Source: Brevinematales bacterium
GTDB taxonomy: Bacteria; Spirochaetota; Brevinematia; DTOW01
Length of the DNA stretch: 64,000 nucleotides
NCBI GenBank assembly: GCA_026415355.1
Contig: JAOAHF010000005.1
Span: 59,940 to 123,939 of the forward strand
Direction: 5' to 3'
In this document: positions 28,585 through 38,409 of the stretch, piece by piece
Layout of the letters: each line of letters begins with the position of its first letter
Numbering within the stretch: the first letter of the stretch is position 1
Translations under genes and position numbers: made by a program
Notes under the pieces: generated by a model
What the model was told of the DNA's origin: nothing
Seen by the model: only the letters and a program-made list of their open reading frames with translations
Database searches by the model: none

Positions 28585-29560
28585 GAGTATCATAACAATA
28601 CTTTCACTCGTGCTAGTGTTTTCATTTTTTAACCATACCTACTCTCAAAAGAAACAGTCACAAAAGCAAGAAAAATCCAACAGAATAGTAGTAACAGGCC
28701 CCAAAGTTAAAATACAAAAAGACTTTACACTTTTCGAAAGTACACCAGAAAAAAGACCAGTAGCAATACGAGGATCAAATTATGTAGAAGCAAACATCAT
28801 AAAATTCTACTCAGCTAAAAACTACATAATTTCTGAAGGAAACGTAATATTCAAGAATTACGAAAAGAATATAGAAATAACATCTGGGTATTCCGAATTC
28901 TATGGAGATACAGGAGATGTAGTTTTTATGTCAAATCCGAGGATGTATTTATCTAATGATAACTTGTACGCAGGTGGAGAAAGAGTATTTATGAACGTTA
29001 ACGAAGATAAAGTTAATATCGAAACGAACACCTTCATAACAAACCAAAACTTTAGAGCCCATTCATTTAGAACAGAATATGCATCAAAAAACAATCTAGC
29101 AAGAATGTTTGGAGATGTAAGAGTATTTTCAACAAATATAAACATAAGAAGCGATATTGCCTTTGTAACTATATACAGCAATACAGTCTCTAACTACATA
29201 GGATATGGCAACGTAAACGTAGAAACAAAAAACATAAATTCCAAGTCCGAATATCTACTAGTAACATTCAAAAGTAGTAACGAAATAGACAGATACCTAC
29301 TTTTGACAAATGTAATAGTTGATGGTAAAGATTTATACGTAGAAGCATTTAAAATGACGGGTATTGTATCAAACGTAATTGATGGAAACACAACTAACGA
29401 ACTCAAATTCTACATTTTCACAGGCGGACAAAAACAAGTCTACTACCAAAACAAAAAAGAAAGCACTGTTCTTGAGTGCGATCTTCTAGAAGTAATTATG
29501 GATAAAGATAATGAAATGATATCATCAACAGCAAAAGGCAGAGTAAAAGTCATAAAATAA
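28577..29560 (+). CDS. LptA/OstA-like protein, paralogue of the one at 24643
   Basis: 327 aa from the ATG at 28577, chosen because AGGAGG ends 6 nt upstream and the resulting protein starts with a signal peptide (MRKSIITILSLVLVFSFF). An upstream in-frame start at 28511 would add 22 non-signal residues. The mature part carries OstA-type beta repeats: SEGNVIFKNYEKNIEITSG, GYSEFYGDTGDVVFMSNP, MFGDVRVFSTNINIRSD and GYGNVNVETKNINSKSEYL. The GYSE-(Y/F)-x-G block is shared with the long LptA-like protein, so the two are paralogues. It is coupled to the bactofilin gene and followed by an LptC-like gene. Confidence 0.75.
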   Translation: MRKSIITILSLVLVFSFFNHTYSQKKQSQKQEKSNRIVVTGPKVKIQKDFTLFESTPEKRPVAIRGSNYVEANIIKFYSAKNYIISEGNVIFKNYEKNIEITSGYSEFYGDTGDVVFMSNPRMYLSNDNLYAGGERVFMNVNEDKVNIETNTFITNQNFRAHSFRTEYASKNNLARMFGDVRVFSTNINIRSDIAFVTIYSNTVSNYIGYGNVNVETKNINSKSEYLLVTFKSSNEIDRYLLLTNVIVDGKDLYVEAFKMTGIVSNVIDGNTTNELKFYIFTGGQKQVYYQNKKESTVLECDLLEVIMDKDNEMISSTAKGRVKVIK

Positions 29561-29663
29561 GACAAACTATTTCTTTCTTCTTAAATAAAGGCATACTATA
29601 CTAACCAATTTCTCTAAATATTTTACCTAAGTAGAAAGGATCACTAATAACTATATATACTGT

Positions 29664-30215
29664 ATGTTACATATGTGGAAATACTTGTTAGTAAAAATAC
29701 CTTTTCTATCGCTACTAATATTAGGGTGTTATTATGATATTGAACCACCTATAATAAAAGTAGAACCTAAAGTAGGAACAAATAATGTACTTCTAGTATC
29801 AAAAGAGTTTAAATATCTAGGTACAGATATCAAACGAAACACAAAGTCTTGGGAGTTAATATCTGAAAGATCTGTAGTATACAAAAATAACGAAGTTGAA
29901 CTTGAGAATATCAATATAAAGTTTTTCAAAGAAGGTAGAATAGTTTCTGAACTTAAAGGAAATAAGGGAAAACTTTTTTCAAAACAAAACAAGGCAGAAG
30001 TGTACGGGAATGTAACATTACAAAACTATGAAAACAAAACAACCATATACACATCTAGACTTATATGGGATGCAAACACAAGAACTATCTACAATTCGAG
30101 ACAAGACAAAACTACAATAGTATCATCCGAAGGTACACTAAAAGGAACTGGATTAAGAACAACTCCTGAAGTATACCCTTTAGAACTTGAAAACGTAGAA
30201 GCAGTAATTCAATAA
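29664..30215 (+). CDS. LptC-like lipoprotein
   Basis: 183 aa. A hydrophobic N-terminus ends LLILGC, a good lipobox, followed by a periplasmic domain with LptC-type repeats: TKSWELISERSVVYKNNEVE, then LKGNKGKLFSKQNKAEVYGN and TSRLIWDANTRTIYNS. LptC receives LPS from the LptFGB ABC transporter and passes it to LptA; E. coli LptC is membrane-anchored rather than lipidated, so the Cys is a variation. The inner ATG at 29673 (MWKYLLV) may be the true start: a TATACT at 29656-29661 places transcription close to it. corC-like follows after 3 nt. lptB, lptF and lptG are not in the window. Confidence 0.75.
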   Translation: MLHMWKYLLVKIPFLSLLILGCYYDIEPPIIKVEPKVGTNNVLLVSKEFKYLGTDIKRNTKSWELISERSVVYKNNEVELENINIKFFKEGRIVSELKGNKGKLFSKQNKAEVYGNVTLQNYENKTTIYTSRLIWDANTRTIYNSRQDKTTIVSSEGTLKGTGLRTTPEVYPLELENVEAVIQ

Positions 30216-30218
30216 GAT

Positions 30219-31400
30219 ATGACGTTTGAATATTTTATACTACTCGCAATAATAACTGCCTTCTTAAGTGCTTTAAGCTCAGGATTTGAAGCAATGTTTA
30301 TAGCACTTAATATATACGACATATCAAAAATAAACATGCCATCCAAAAAATATAAATTAGTCGAGTTTATTGTTATAAACAAAAGAATATTCATTTTTAT
30401 TTTCTTATTTCTAAACACTATATGGAATGTAATATTCTCAATATCAATATTCGAAATCGTAAAAAGCTTCAACATACCAGATATCGTATCTGGAATAATA
30501 TCAGTTACCTTTATAACACCATTTTTGTTTATATTCTCAGAAGTTCTACCTAAAGCAATATTCAGAAAGTACAAAGAAAAGATAATAATATATACATATC
30601 CAATACTCCTACCTTTCGCACTAATAGGTAAGCTAATTTTCAGAAAGAAATCCGAAGATGTGCTCTCTTTAGAAAATATAATATCAACAATACAAAACGA
30701 ATTTGAATACGGAGAATACTCAATAATAACAGAAATATTAAAAAACCTTTCAAACATTGAAGACATAACAGTAAAAGAAATCTCAATACCTATAAATCAA
30801 GTTGGGGTTATCCAAACCGATGCAAAACTACCAGAAATTGTAGAAAATTTTGGCGGTAGAAACTATGTAATAGTAGTAGATAAAATAAATCCTGTAGGGT
30901 ATATAACTATAGAAGATATACTAAGACTAGATGATATGAGCAGATTCAACGTAAAAAACCTTTTGAGAAAACCATCAATAATAGTATATGAAAATACTCT
31001 ACTAACAAAGCTAATAAAGGATTTCAATATAGACTTAAAGGAAATAATCTTTGTAATAAATGATATGGGGTTAGTAGTTGGAATTATATCCTACAAAGAA
31101 ATACTCAACACAATGCTAAACACAATTACAGAAATAGATAGAAAAGAAAAAACAACAAAATCATTTATAGCAAAAGGTGATGATAAACTGCAAACAGTAC
31201 TTGAGAAAATCGGCAAAAATCCAGAAAAGCTTTATCAAGAGTATACATGGTTAAAAAACATAAACACATTAAATGGTTTTATTATATCCATCAACAACTT
31301 TTTACCTATTGCCGGAGAGAGAATAAAGTTTGAAGATATAACATTTGAAGTCTTAGACGTATCTGGATATAAAATAAACAGAGTAAGAATACACTTATGA
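30219..31400 (+). CDS. CorC/HlyC-family (CNNM-like) membrane protein
   Basis: 393 aa. An N-terminal DUF21/CNNM-type domain with about four membrane helices (TAFLSALSSGFEAMFIAL is the typical opening; PFLFIFSEVLPKAIF is the conserved P-K motif) is followed by a CBS pair (about 190-305, including NYVIVVDKINPVGYITIEDI) and a C-terminal CorC_HlyC domain (about 310-393). Members are implicated in Mg/Co transport. It is the full-length relative of the truncated protein at the left edge. It starts 3 nt after the LptC-like gene and overlaps trmB by 4 nt (ATGA), so it belongs to the bactofilin-lpt operon. Confidence 0.88.
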   Translation: MTFEYFILLAIITAFLSALSSGFEAMFIALNIYDISKINMPSKKYKLVEFIVINKRIFIFIFLFLNTIWNVIFSISIFEIVKSFNIPDIVSGIISVTFITPFLFIFSEVLPKAIFRKYKEKIIIYTYPILLPFALIGKLIFRKKSEDVLSLENIISTIQNEFEYGEYSIITEILKNLSNIEDITVKEISIPINQVGVIQTDAKLPEIVENFGGRNYVIVVDKINPVGYITIEDILRLDDMSRFNVKNLLRKPSIIVYENTLLTKLIKDFNIDLKEIIFVINDMGLVVGIISYKEILNTMLNTITEIDRKEKTTKSFIAKGDDKLQTVLEKIGKNPEKLYQEYTWLKNINTLNGFIISINNFLPIAGERIKFEDITFEVLDVSGYKINRVRIHL

Positions 31401-31993
31401 AAAACTATACAAATAAAATATTTAGTCTATACACTATAGAAGAATTAAACAAATTCTTAGAAAATGACAAGATAATATTGGAAATTGGTAGCGGTAATGG
31501 CATATTTCTAGAGTACTTAGGCAAAAAATTTGTAGACTATTCAGTAATAGGCATTGAACTTGACATTAAAAGGGCAAAAAAATGTAAAAATAGAATCCAA
31601 AGAAACAGCCTTAAAAACACTATAATACTTTCTGGTGATGCTACTAATATACTACCTCTATTCTTCAACAACAACACAGTTAATGAAACATACATGAACT
31701 TTCCTGAACCTTGGCCTAGAGATAGAAATTGGAGAAACAGACTTTATGAAATTGGCTTTCTAAGTATGATAGATAGAATAACAAAAGTTGGTGGGAAATT
31801 TCACCTATCAACAGATGTAGAGTATATTTATAATATGACAAATGAAATATTTACCAAAATACTAGGAAACTGGGTATTTGATGAAGTATTGTCATTAGAG
31901 TACAAATCTACATTTATACCTACACTATACTACGAAAAGTGGACTTTAGAAGGTAGAAACTTTTGGTGGGGGGTATGGAAAAAACAATACTAG
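31397..31993 (+). CDS. trmB: tRNA (guanine-N7-)-methyltransferase
   Basis: TrmB, 198 aa, methylates G46 of tRNA using SAM. The SAM site is LEIGSGNGIFLEYL, with an acidic residue in GIELDIKRAKK. The TrmB signature NFPEPWPRDRN matches the family's FPDPWPKxRH. The C-terminal WTLEGRNFWWGVW region is less usual. Translation is coupled to the upstream CorC gene through a 4-nt overlap. Its end overlaps the DUF72 gene by about 19 nt. Confidence 0.92.
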   Translation: MKNYTNKIFSLYTIEELNKFLENDKIILEIGSGNGIFLEYLGKKFVDYSVIGIELDIKRAKKCKNRIQRNSLKNTIILSGDATNILPLFFNNNTVNETYMNFPEPWPRDRNWRNRLYEIGFLSMIDRITKVGGKFHLSTDVEYIYNMTNEIFTKILGNWVFDEVLSLEYKSTFIPTLYYEKWTLEGRNFWWGVWKKQY

Positions 31994-32769
31994 TAGGAAC
32001 TTCTGGGTGGAGCTATGATGACTGGATAAACAGATTTTATCCTCAAGGTATTAACAAAAACAAATTTTTGACTTTCTACTCTACAAAATTTAACACAGTT
32101 GAAATAAATTTTTCATATTATAGGATACCCAACAAGTATATTTTGAATTCTATACAGAAAAATGTACCAAATAATTTCATATTCACAGCAAAATTACATT
32201 CTATATTTACGCATCAAAAAGAATTTACAACCCCATATCAAGAAATACCAATGAGAGAAAGAGATGAATTTCTTACTGCATTTGATAATATGAGATCAAA
32301 AGGAATGATCGATACCTTTTTAGCGCAATTTCCACAAAGTTTCCATTTTTCAAACAGAAACTTGGAATATGTTGTAAAATTAGCAAAAGCATTCCAATAC
32401 TATAACATAGCAGTTGAGTTTAGAAGTAAAGAGTGGTACAATAAACTAGTTTTTGAAATACTATCTGAAGAAAACATAACTTTTGTTAGCGTGGACGAAC
32501 CCAACATAAGCAACCTTCCACCAAGGGAATTCATCCTAACTAACAAAATAGGATACATAAGACTACATAGTAGAGACTCAACTAAATGGTATGAAGGTGA
32601 AAAATCACGATATGATTACTTCTACTCAGATGATGAATTACTTGAATGGATAGAAAAAATAAAAACTAATCAAAACTTTGAAAAGATTTACGTGTTTTTT
32701 AACAACTGTCATAACGGACAAGCAGCAGAAAATGCTTTAAGGTTCAAAGAGATGTTATCTTACTGCTAA
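31975..32769 (+). CDS. DUF72 family protein (YecE-like)
   Basis: 264 aa from ATG 31975; a TTG four codons earlier is possible but the ATG is preceded by a G-rich GGTGGGGGGT and fits the family start. It is a TIM-barrel family of unknown function. Hallmarks: LVGTSGWSYDDW, NTVEINFSYYRIP, FTAKLHSIFTH, LAQFPQSFHF, IAVEFRSKEWY and the late YVFFNNCHNGQAAENALR. It ends the long plus-strand operon and overlaps the end of convergent uvrA by 26 nt. Confidence 0.9.
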   Translation: MEKTILVGTSGWSYDDWINRFYPQGINKNKFLTFYSTKFNTVEINFSYYRIPNKYILNSIQKNVPNNFIFTAKLHSIFTHQKEFTTPYQEIPMRERDEFLTAFDNMRSKGMIDTFLAQFPQSFHFSNRNLEYVVKLAKAFQYYNIAVEFRSKEWYNKLVFEILSEENITFVSVDEPNISNLPPREFILTNKIGYIRLHSRDSTKWYEGEKSRYDYFYSDDELLEWIEKIKTNQNFEKIYVFFNNCHNGQAAENALRFKEMLSYC

Positions 32770-35599
32770 TGTTCCGTTGTACATGTCTTTTCAGATACTG
32801 ACCAGTATAAGAATTTGGATTTCTCATAATATCTTCAGGAGTACCTTCAGCAACAATATACCCTCCCCTATCACCTCCCTCAGGACCTAAGTCTATTATA
32901 TAGTCTGCACATTTAACAAGATCAAGATTATGTTCTATTACTACAACTGTATGACCTTTGTCAACAAGCATCTGTAATGAATTTACTAGTTTTTTAACAT
33001 CATCGAAATGTAATCCTATCGTAGGTTCATCTAATATGTAAAGAGTATGTCCTGGAAATTTTTTTGAAAGCTCTTCTACTATTTTAACTCTCTGTGCTTC
33101 TCCACCTGAAAGTGTAGTAGCAGGCTGTCCAAGTTTAAGGTAACCAAGACCAACATCTATGAAAGTTCTGAGCTTGTCAGAAATCGATCTTTCATTCTCA
33201 AAAAACTTATATGCCTCATCTATAGTCATCTCAAGGACCTCGTATATATTCTTTCCTTTAAATCTAACTTCAAGAGTTTCTGAATTATACCTAGTACCAT
33301 TACACACATCACAAGTCACATACACATCGGGTAAAAAATTCATCTCGACTTTAATAATACCTTGACCCTGACAAGACTCACACCTACCACCTTTGACATT
33401 AAAACTAAACCTAGACGGATCATAACCTTTAGCTCTAGCATCTTTTGTAAGTGCAAATAACTTTCTTATCTCACCAAATATTCCTACATAAGTAGCAGGA
33501 GTTGATCTAGGTGTTCTACCTATCGGTGTTTGATCAACCATAATAACACGCGATATATCCTCATACCCTTCTATACTGTCATATTTACCCTCTGTTACCT
33601 TAGTCTTGTAAATCCTATTGTGTATCGCCGGATAGAATGTATCAATCACAAAACTACTCTTACCAGATCCTGAAACACCTGTAACACATACTAAACATCC
33701 TTTGGGTATTTTTACATCAATATTTTTGAGGTTATGCTCCCTTAATCCGTAGATTTTTATAAACCCTCTTGGTTGTCTTCTATTTTCTGGAACGGGTATT
33801 TTTTCTTCACCTCTCAGATACTTTATCGTGAGTGATTTTGTTTGTTTATCCTCAATCACTTTATACAACTCCCCAGCAATTACAACTTCTCCACCTTTAC
33901 TCCCTGCACCAGGTCCCAAATCTATAAGATAATCGCTACTCAGTATCACATCTTCATCATGCTCTACAACTATAACAGTGTTACCCAAATCTCTAAGTCC
34001 CTTAAGTGTATTTATAAGTCTTTCTGTATCCTTTTGATGAAGACCTATAGTAGGTTCATCAACAACATATATTATTCCCGAAAGACCAGATCCAAGCTGC
34101 GTAGCAAGCCTTATTCTTTGAAGTTCACCACCAGACAGAGTAGAAACTTTTCTATCAAGAGTTATGTAATCAAGACCTGTATCTATAAGAAAATTAAGAC
34201 GTTGTAATATCTCCTTTATTATGGGTGTTGTAATAGTCTTAATCCTTTCATTTAGCCTATCCTGATTTGATACAAAAAACTCCTTTAGGCTAGATGCAGT
34301 AAGTTTGGTAAGTTCCATAATATTCTTACCTAAAAATTTCACAGATAAAGCGAATTTGTTAAGCCTATCACCATTGCATTCACCACATAACTTGCCTCTC
34401 ATAAATTGTAAAAACCATTCTCTTGAATCATCATCTTGTACATTCTCATACCTTCTTTGTAACGAAGTTATAATACCATACCACTTATTGGTGTATTCCC
34501 AATAAGACTTGCTTGAAGAATGTATTACTCTATATTCTTCATCAGAACCATACAATATTATGTTAACGATTTCAGGAGGCAAATCTTTAATAGGCGTATC
34601 AAGAGAAAAATTATATTTCTTTGCCAAAGCTCTCAATTCATCCCAATAAATAAACTGATGCTTCCCTAAAGGCTTTATAGCACCTTCTAGTATAGAAAGA
34701 GATTTATCAGGTATTACAAGATCTGGATCAAATTCATAATTTTCTCCCAATCCACCACATACATGACAAGCTCCTACTGGTGAATTAAACGAAAATAAAT
34801 TCGGCTCAATCTTAGTATAAGCAACTAGATGCTCAGGACACATATACTTGTCAGAAAAGAAAAACATTTCCTTTGTGTCTACTAACTCAATTATTACACT
34901 ACCATCAGATAAATTAACAGCAATATCAACACTATCAAAAATTCTACCCCTACTATCAGCAGAAATCTTAATCCTATCTACAACAACATCAATATTATGC
35001 TTCACATTCTTCTCAAGCTCTGGAATTCCACTTTCATCAGTATCAACAAAGTTACCATCAATAACAAATCTAGTAAATCCTCTGTTTATAAGCTCTTCGA
35101 TAGTATGCTTAAAAGTTCCTTTCCTATGCTGTACTAACGGAGCTAAAATCATAACCCTATTACCTTCGAAATTCATAATTCTTGAAACTATTTCGTCAAT
35201 TGAAAACTTCTGCAACTCTCTACCACAAACATAACAAGTTGGCATTCCACATCTAGCAAATAAAAGTCTCATATAGTCGTATATTTCTGTAACCGTAGCT
35301 ACTATAGACCTAGGATTAAATTTACCAGCACTCTGTTCAAGAGATATCGAAGGAGAAAGTCCTTCTATCTTATCAACATCAGGTTTATTCATCCTACCTA
35401 AAAATTGTCTGGCATAAGTTGAAACAGATTCTAGATATCTTCTCTCCCCCTCAGCATATATAGTATTAAAAGCAAGCGAAGACTTACCAGATCCCGAAAG
35501 GCCTGTTATCACAACAAGTTTATTCTTTGGAATATTTAAATCTATGTTCTTGAGATTATGCTCTCTAGCTCCCCTTATAACTATGTAATCCATAGACAT
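32744..35599 (-). CDS. uvrA: UvrABC system protein A
   Basis: UvrA, 951 aa, the damage-recognition ATPase of nucleotide excision repair. Two ABC modules are visible: Walker [11 protein letters not shown] near residue 35 and [10 protein letters not shown] near 645, each with its LSGGE signature ([11 protein letters not shown] and [11 protein letters not shown]) and [11 protein letters not shown] / [11 protein letters not shown]alker B. The zinc modules include ACHVCGGLG after LFSFNSP, and CESCQGQG with CDVCNGTR. A conserved opening ([14 protein letters not shown]) sets the start. uvrB and uvrC are not in the window; mfd, which recruits UvrA to stalled polymerase, is at 59983-63237. Confidence 0.97.
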   Translation of the reverse strand: MSMDYIVIRGAREHNLKNIDLNIPKNKLVVITGLSGSGKSSLAFNTIYAEGERRYLESVSTYARQFLGRMNKPDVDKIEGLSPSISLEQSAGKFNPRSIVATVTEIYDYMRLLFARCGMPTCYVCGRELQKFSIDEIVSRIMNFEGNRVMILAPLVQHRKGTFKHTIEELINRGFTRFVIDGNFVDTDESGIPELEKNVKHNIDVVVDRIKISADSRGRIFDSVDIAVNLSDGSVIIELVDTKEMFFFSDKYMCPEHLVAYTKIEPNLFSFNSPVGACHVCGGLGENYEFDPDLVIPDKSLSILEGAIKPLGKHQFIYWDELRALAKKYNFSLDTPIKDLPPEIVNIILYGSDEEYRVIHSSSKSYWEYTNKWYGIITSLQRRYENVQDDDSREWFLQFMRGKLCGECNGDRLNKFALSVKFLGKNIMELTKLTASSLKEFFVSNQDRLNERIKTITTPIIKEILQRLNFLIDTGLDYITLDRKVSTLSGGELQRIRLATQLGSGLSGIIYVVDEPTIGLHQKDTERLINTLKGLRDLGNTVIVVEHDEDVILSSDYLIDLGPGAGSKGGEVVIAGELYKVIEDKQTKSLTIKYLRGEEKIPVPENRRQPRGFIKIYGLREHNLKNIDVKIPKGCLVCVTGVSGSGKSSFVIDTFYPAIHNRIYKTKVTEGKYDSIEGYEDISRVIMVDQTPIGRTPRSTPATYVGIFGEIRKLFALTKDARAKGYDPSRFSFNVKGGRCESCQGQGIIKVEMNFLPDVYVTCDVCNGTRYNSETLEVRFKGKNIYEVLEMTIDEAYKFFENERSISDKLRTFIDVGLGYLKLGQPATTLSGGEAQRVKIVEELSKKFPGHTLYILDEPTIGLHFDDVKKLVNSLQMLVDKGHTVVVIEHNLDLVKCADYIIDLGPEGGDRGGYIVAEGTPEDIMRNPNSYTGQYLKRHVQRNISSKITSL

Positions 35600-35701
35600 A
35601 GAGAATTAATTCTTAATGATTTACAATCAAAAAATCTTACTAAAATCACAACCTATACTACAAAAAATCAAGAGATTTTTAATAATTACGAAACTCTTAA
35701 T

Positions 35702-36382
35702 ATGGTACAAAACATAAGCTCTATTCATGCTAGAATAAGAGGAATATACGATAGAATACAAGAAATACAAAAGAATATATACAACATAAATTCAACAATC
35801 AACATAAACCCAACACAAAAAACTTACAACTATGAAATAGCACCATTTCAAGAAAAATCAAAACCATCAAAAACATTCCAAGAAGTACTCAATGAAGTAC
35901 TCTCTGAAACCAGAAATCAGGATGAAAATAAAATTAATATTATCTCAAAACCTGAAGAATCTTGGAGAGAAATTATGATCTCCAACGAAACAAGAGAAAA
36001 CAAATTCGACAACATAATAGAAGAAGCATCTAAAAAGTATAACATTCCAAAAGAACTTATAAAAGCAGTCATAAAAGCAGAATCAAACTTTAATCCAATA
36101 GCAATATCGCCCAAAAATGCAATGGGATTAATGCAACTTATACCTTCAACAGCGAAAGAAATGGGAGTGAATAATGTGCTTGACCCCTATGAAAACATAA
36201 TGGGTGGAACAAAATATTTAAGAATGATGTTAGATAAGTTTAATGGAAATCTATTTTTAGCACTTTCAGCCTACAACGCAGGTCCAGATAGAGTAATAAA
36301 ATCAAATGGTATACCTAACATCGAAGAAACACAAGAATATGTAGACAAAGTTATAAAGTTCTATAAGGAATATTCAGAATAA
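35702..36382 (+). CDS. Lytic transglycosylase (SLT domain)
   Basis: 226 aa if started at ATG 35702 (MVQNISSIHARIRGIYDRIQ). The frame is open further back to 35558, but that would run antisense into the uvrA start and adds no recognisable sequence. The N-terminal helical/linker region of about 95 residues precedes a C-terminal SLT domain: the catalytic Glu is in IKAVIKAESNFNP, then AMGLMQLIPSTA, GTKYLRMML and LALSAYNAGP. It would cleave peptidoglycan with anhydromuramic acid formation. There is no obvious signal peptide. That, and the helical VQNI-x-RI-x-EIQ start, recalls the flagellar-associated transglycosylases of spirochaetes, but this is inference. There is no clear ribosome-binding site. 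Confidence 0.85.
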   Translation: MVQNISSIHARIRGIYDRIQEIQKNIYNINSTININPTQKTYNYEIAPFQEKSKPSKTFQEVLNEVLSETRNQDENKINIISKPEESWREIMISNETRENKFDNIIEEASKKYNIPKELIKAVIKAESNFNPIAISPKNAMGLMQLIPSTAKEMGVNNVLDPYENIMGGTKYLRMMLDKFNGNLFLALSAYNAGPDRVIKSNGIPNIEETQEYVDKVIKFYKEYSE

Positions 36383-36384
36383 CA

Positions 36385-36840
36385 CTACTTCTTGAATTCT
36401 TTGAGCTTTTCCATAACTTCCTCTGCATGTTTACTAACATTAACTTTGTCCCATATGTACAATATCTTACCATCTCTATCTATCAGAAATGTTACTCTAC
36501 TAGCCATACCAGCAAAACCTAAAACACCATACATAGAAGATATTTTTTTATCTTTATCTGCGATTAAAGTAAAATTTAAATTATACTTCTTCTTAAACTT
36601 TCTGTGAGATTCCTCAGAATCAGTACTAACACCTATAACAACAACATCATTCGAAGCAAGAGTCTCCATATTATCTCTCAAATTACAAGCTTGCTTGGTA
36701 CAACCAGGGGTGTCATTCTTAGGATAAAAGTAAAGAACAACATACTTACCTCTATAATCAGAAAGTTTCACTTGCTTACCCTCATCAGTAATTCCAATAA
36801 AATCAGGAGCTAACACACCTACAGCTAATAAAGCTTCCAT
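36385..36840 (-). CDS. bcp: Thiol peroxidase of the Bcp/PrxQ type
   Basis: A 151-aa peroxiredoxin reducing hydroperoxides with thiols. The peroxidatic Cys47 lies in DTPGCTKQACNLRD, with Cys52 as the five-residue-later resolving cysteine of the alpha2 type (Bcp/PrxQ). Other family segments are LYFYPKNDTPG, VIGVSTDSEESHRKF and RVTFLIDRDGKI. A strong AGGAGG ribosome-binding site precedes the ATG, and a plausible promoter lies at 36872-36900. The gene is monocistronic and its stop lies 2 nt beyond the end of the convergent lytic transglycosylase gene. Confidence 0.94.
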   Translation of the reverse strand: MEALLAVGVLAPDFIGITDEGKQVKLSDYRGKYVVLYFYPKNDTPGCTKQACNLRDNMETLASNDVVVIGVSTDSEESHRKFKKKYNLNFTLIADKDKKISSMYGVLGFAGMASRVTFLIDRDGKILYIWDKVNVSKHAEEVMEKLKEFKK

Positions 36841-36871
36841 AAAAATCCTCCTTTACTTGTAGTGTTTTTAT

Positions 36872-36900
36872 AATCTAAAAACAATTTTGGATTTTTTCAA
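36872..36900 (-). promoter_or_regulatory. Candidate promoter for bcp
   Basis: On the minus strand TTGAAA (36900-36895) and TAGATT (36877-36872) are 17 bp apart. They sit upstream of a strong ribosome-binding site. The -10 matches consensus at 4 of 6 bases. Confidence 0.4.
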
Positions 36901-37049
36901 GTTTTAATAATTAAGCCAAGGCACCAAAAACAACTACCATTTGACTTTCTTCATATAAAAACCATAACCAAAATTAGAAGTTAAAAAGTTTAAATCTACA
37001 TCTAAATTTTTTAGAATAATATAACGAAACTTGAGTATAGGATTATAGT

Positions 37050-38408
37050 ATGGAAGATATTTTAATTTTAGGAGTTTTCGCTACAGCTATACTTATTATA
37101 GTTATAACATTTTTATTCAGGTCTTTTGTTCAGCCTCTGAAACTTGACTCGATAAAAAAGAAAATAGATGATAAAAACTATAATAGCGCAATAATAGACT
37201 TAGAAGAATATCTAAAGAAAGATGAAAAAAATCCATTGGCACATCTTTATTTAGCAGATTGTTATTACATGGTTGGCAAGAAAGACTTAGCACTTGTTGA
37301 GTACAGACAAGCACTATCTCTAGGTAAATTCTCAAACCAAGCAATAGAAAAACAAGCAAGGTATAGAATGGCAGATATATACATTTCTTTAGGTCAACTC
37401 GAAGAAGCTCAAAAGGAGTTTCTTCTAATTGTCAAGATGGATCCAAACGACTATAAGGCTATGTTCAATATAGGTAAAATATTCTATGACAGAAATATGA
37501 AAGACAATGCTCTAAATTATCTTAACAAGGCTGTAAAAATAAACTCTTCTTTTTCTGATGCTTGGTTTTACATTGGTAAAATACACATTGATTCAAATAG
37601 ATATGCTGAAGCAATGAATGCATTTATAAACTGTATAAAAGCAGATCCAAAGAATTATGAAGCACATTACAATTTAGGTTTGATATACAAATCAATGAAC
37701 AATATTTCAAAAGCATTACAAGAGTTTGAAATAGCAGAAAGATCTACTGACAACAACCTTAAGATAAAGACTATCTATCAAATAGGATTAATTGCTTTTG
37801 ATAGTGGTAATTACGATAAAGCAATAGGAGAGTTCCAAAGAGCACTTAAATTCTCAAATGAGGAAAACAATACAACAATAGGCATAAGATATGCTCTTGC
37901 AGGTGTGTATGAAAATAGAAAACTATTACTCGAAGCAATAGAACAATGGGAAAAAATAGCACAATACCGTCCAAATTACCTAGATGTACAAGAAAAACTT
38001 ATGAAATATAGTGACTTGAGAATGGATGATAAGTTAAAAGATTTCGTAACATGTTCAACATCAACGTTCGAGATATTATCTCAAAAGGTTTTATCAGAAC
38101 TAGAATATGATGTAATAGATAGCAAAATCGTAAATGATAACACAGTACATCTAGTTGCACTTGAAAGATCCGGTAAATGGTCTAATGTAAGACAAGGTAA
38201 AGTATTTGTTGTTGTAACAAGAAGTGGCGATCCAGTTGATGACGATGTGTTATCATTAATTGTAGACAAAGTAAAAACCATACATGGTGTAAAGGGGATA
38301 TGTATTACTACTTCAAGATTTACACCAAAAGCAATAAGATATGCGGAAAATCGTCCAGTAGTACTAATCGATAGAAATGAACTTACCAGAGTTCTAAAAA
38401 AGATATAA
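37050..38408 (+). CDS. Membrane-anchored TPR protein with degenerate Mrr-like nuclease domain
   Basis: 452 aa. A single N-terminal membrane helix (DILILGVFATAILIIVITFL) is followed by about eight TPR units (40-320; e.g. YKAMFNIGKIFYDRNMKDNA, YEAHYNLGLIYKSMNNISKA). The C-terminal about 115 residues follow the outline of Mrr-type restriction-endonuclease folds: SQKVLSELEYDVIDSKI, then VHLVALERSGK, FVVVTRSGDP and GICITTSRFTPKAIRYAE before VVLIDRNELTRVL. The usual catalytic Asp and Q-x-K positions read His and V-x-T, so nuclease activity is doubtful. Such TPR-plus-nuclease-fold proteins could be scaffolds. It lies 1 nt before the PTPS-like gene, so co-transcription is likely. Confidence 0.65.
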   Translation: MEDILILGVFATAILIIVITFLFRSFVQPLKLDSIKKKIDDKNYNSAIIDLEEYLKKDEKNPLAHLYLADCYYMVGKKDLALVEYRQALSLGKFSNQAIEKQARYRMADIYISLGQLEEAQKEFLLIVKMDPNDYKAMFNIGKIFYDRNMKDNALNYLNKAVKINSSFSDAWFYIGKIHIDSNRYAEAMNAFINCIKADPKNYEAHYNLGLIYKSMNNISKALQEFEIAERSTDNNLKIKTIYQIGLIAFDSGNYDKAIGEFQRALKFSNEENNTTIGIRYALAGVYENRKLLLEAIEQWEKIAQYRPNYLDVQEKLMKYSDLRMDDKLKDFVTCSTSTFEILSQKVLSELEYDVIDSKIVNDNTVHLVALERSGKWSNVRQGKVFVVVTRSGDPVDDDVLSLIVDKVKTIHGVKGICITTSRFTPKAIRYAENRPVVLIDRNELTRVLKKI

Positions 38409-38409
38409 A

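Noticed and set aside
35558..35701. Extended start of the lytic transglycosylase
   Set aside because: It runs antisense into the uvrA start and encodes nothing recognisable; ATG 35702 is a more natural start.
37050..38408. Restriction-modification or defence system around the Mrr-like domain
   Set aside because: No methylase or other defence gene is adjacent, and the catalytic residues look lost.
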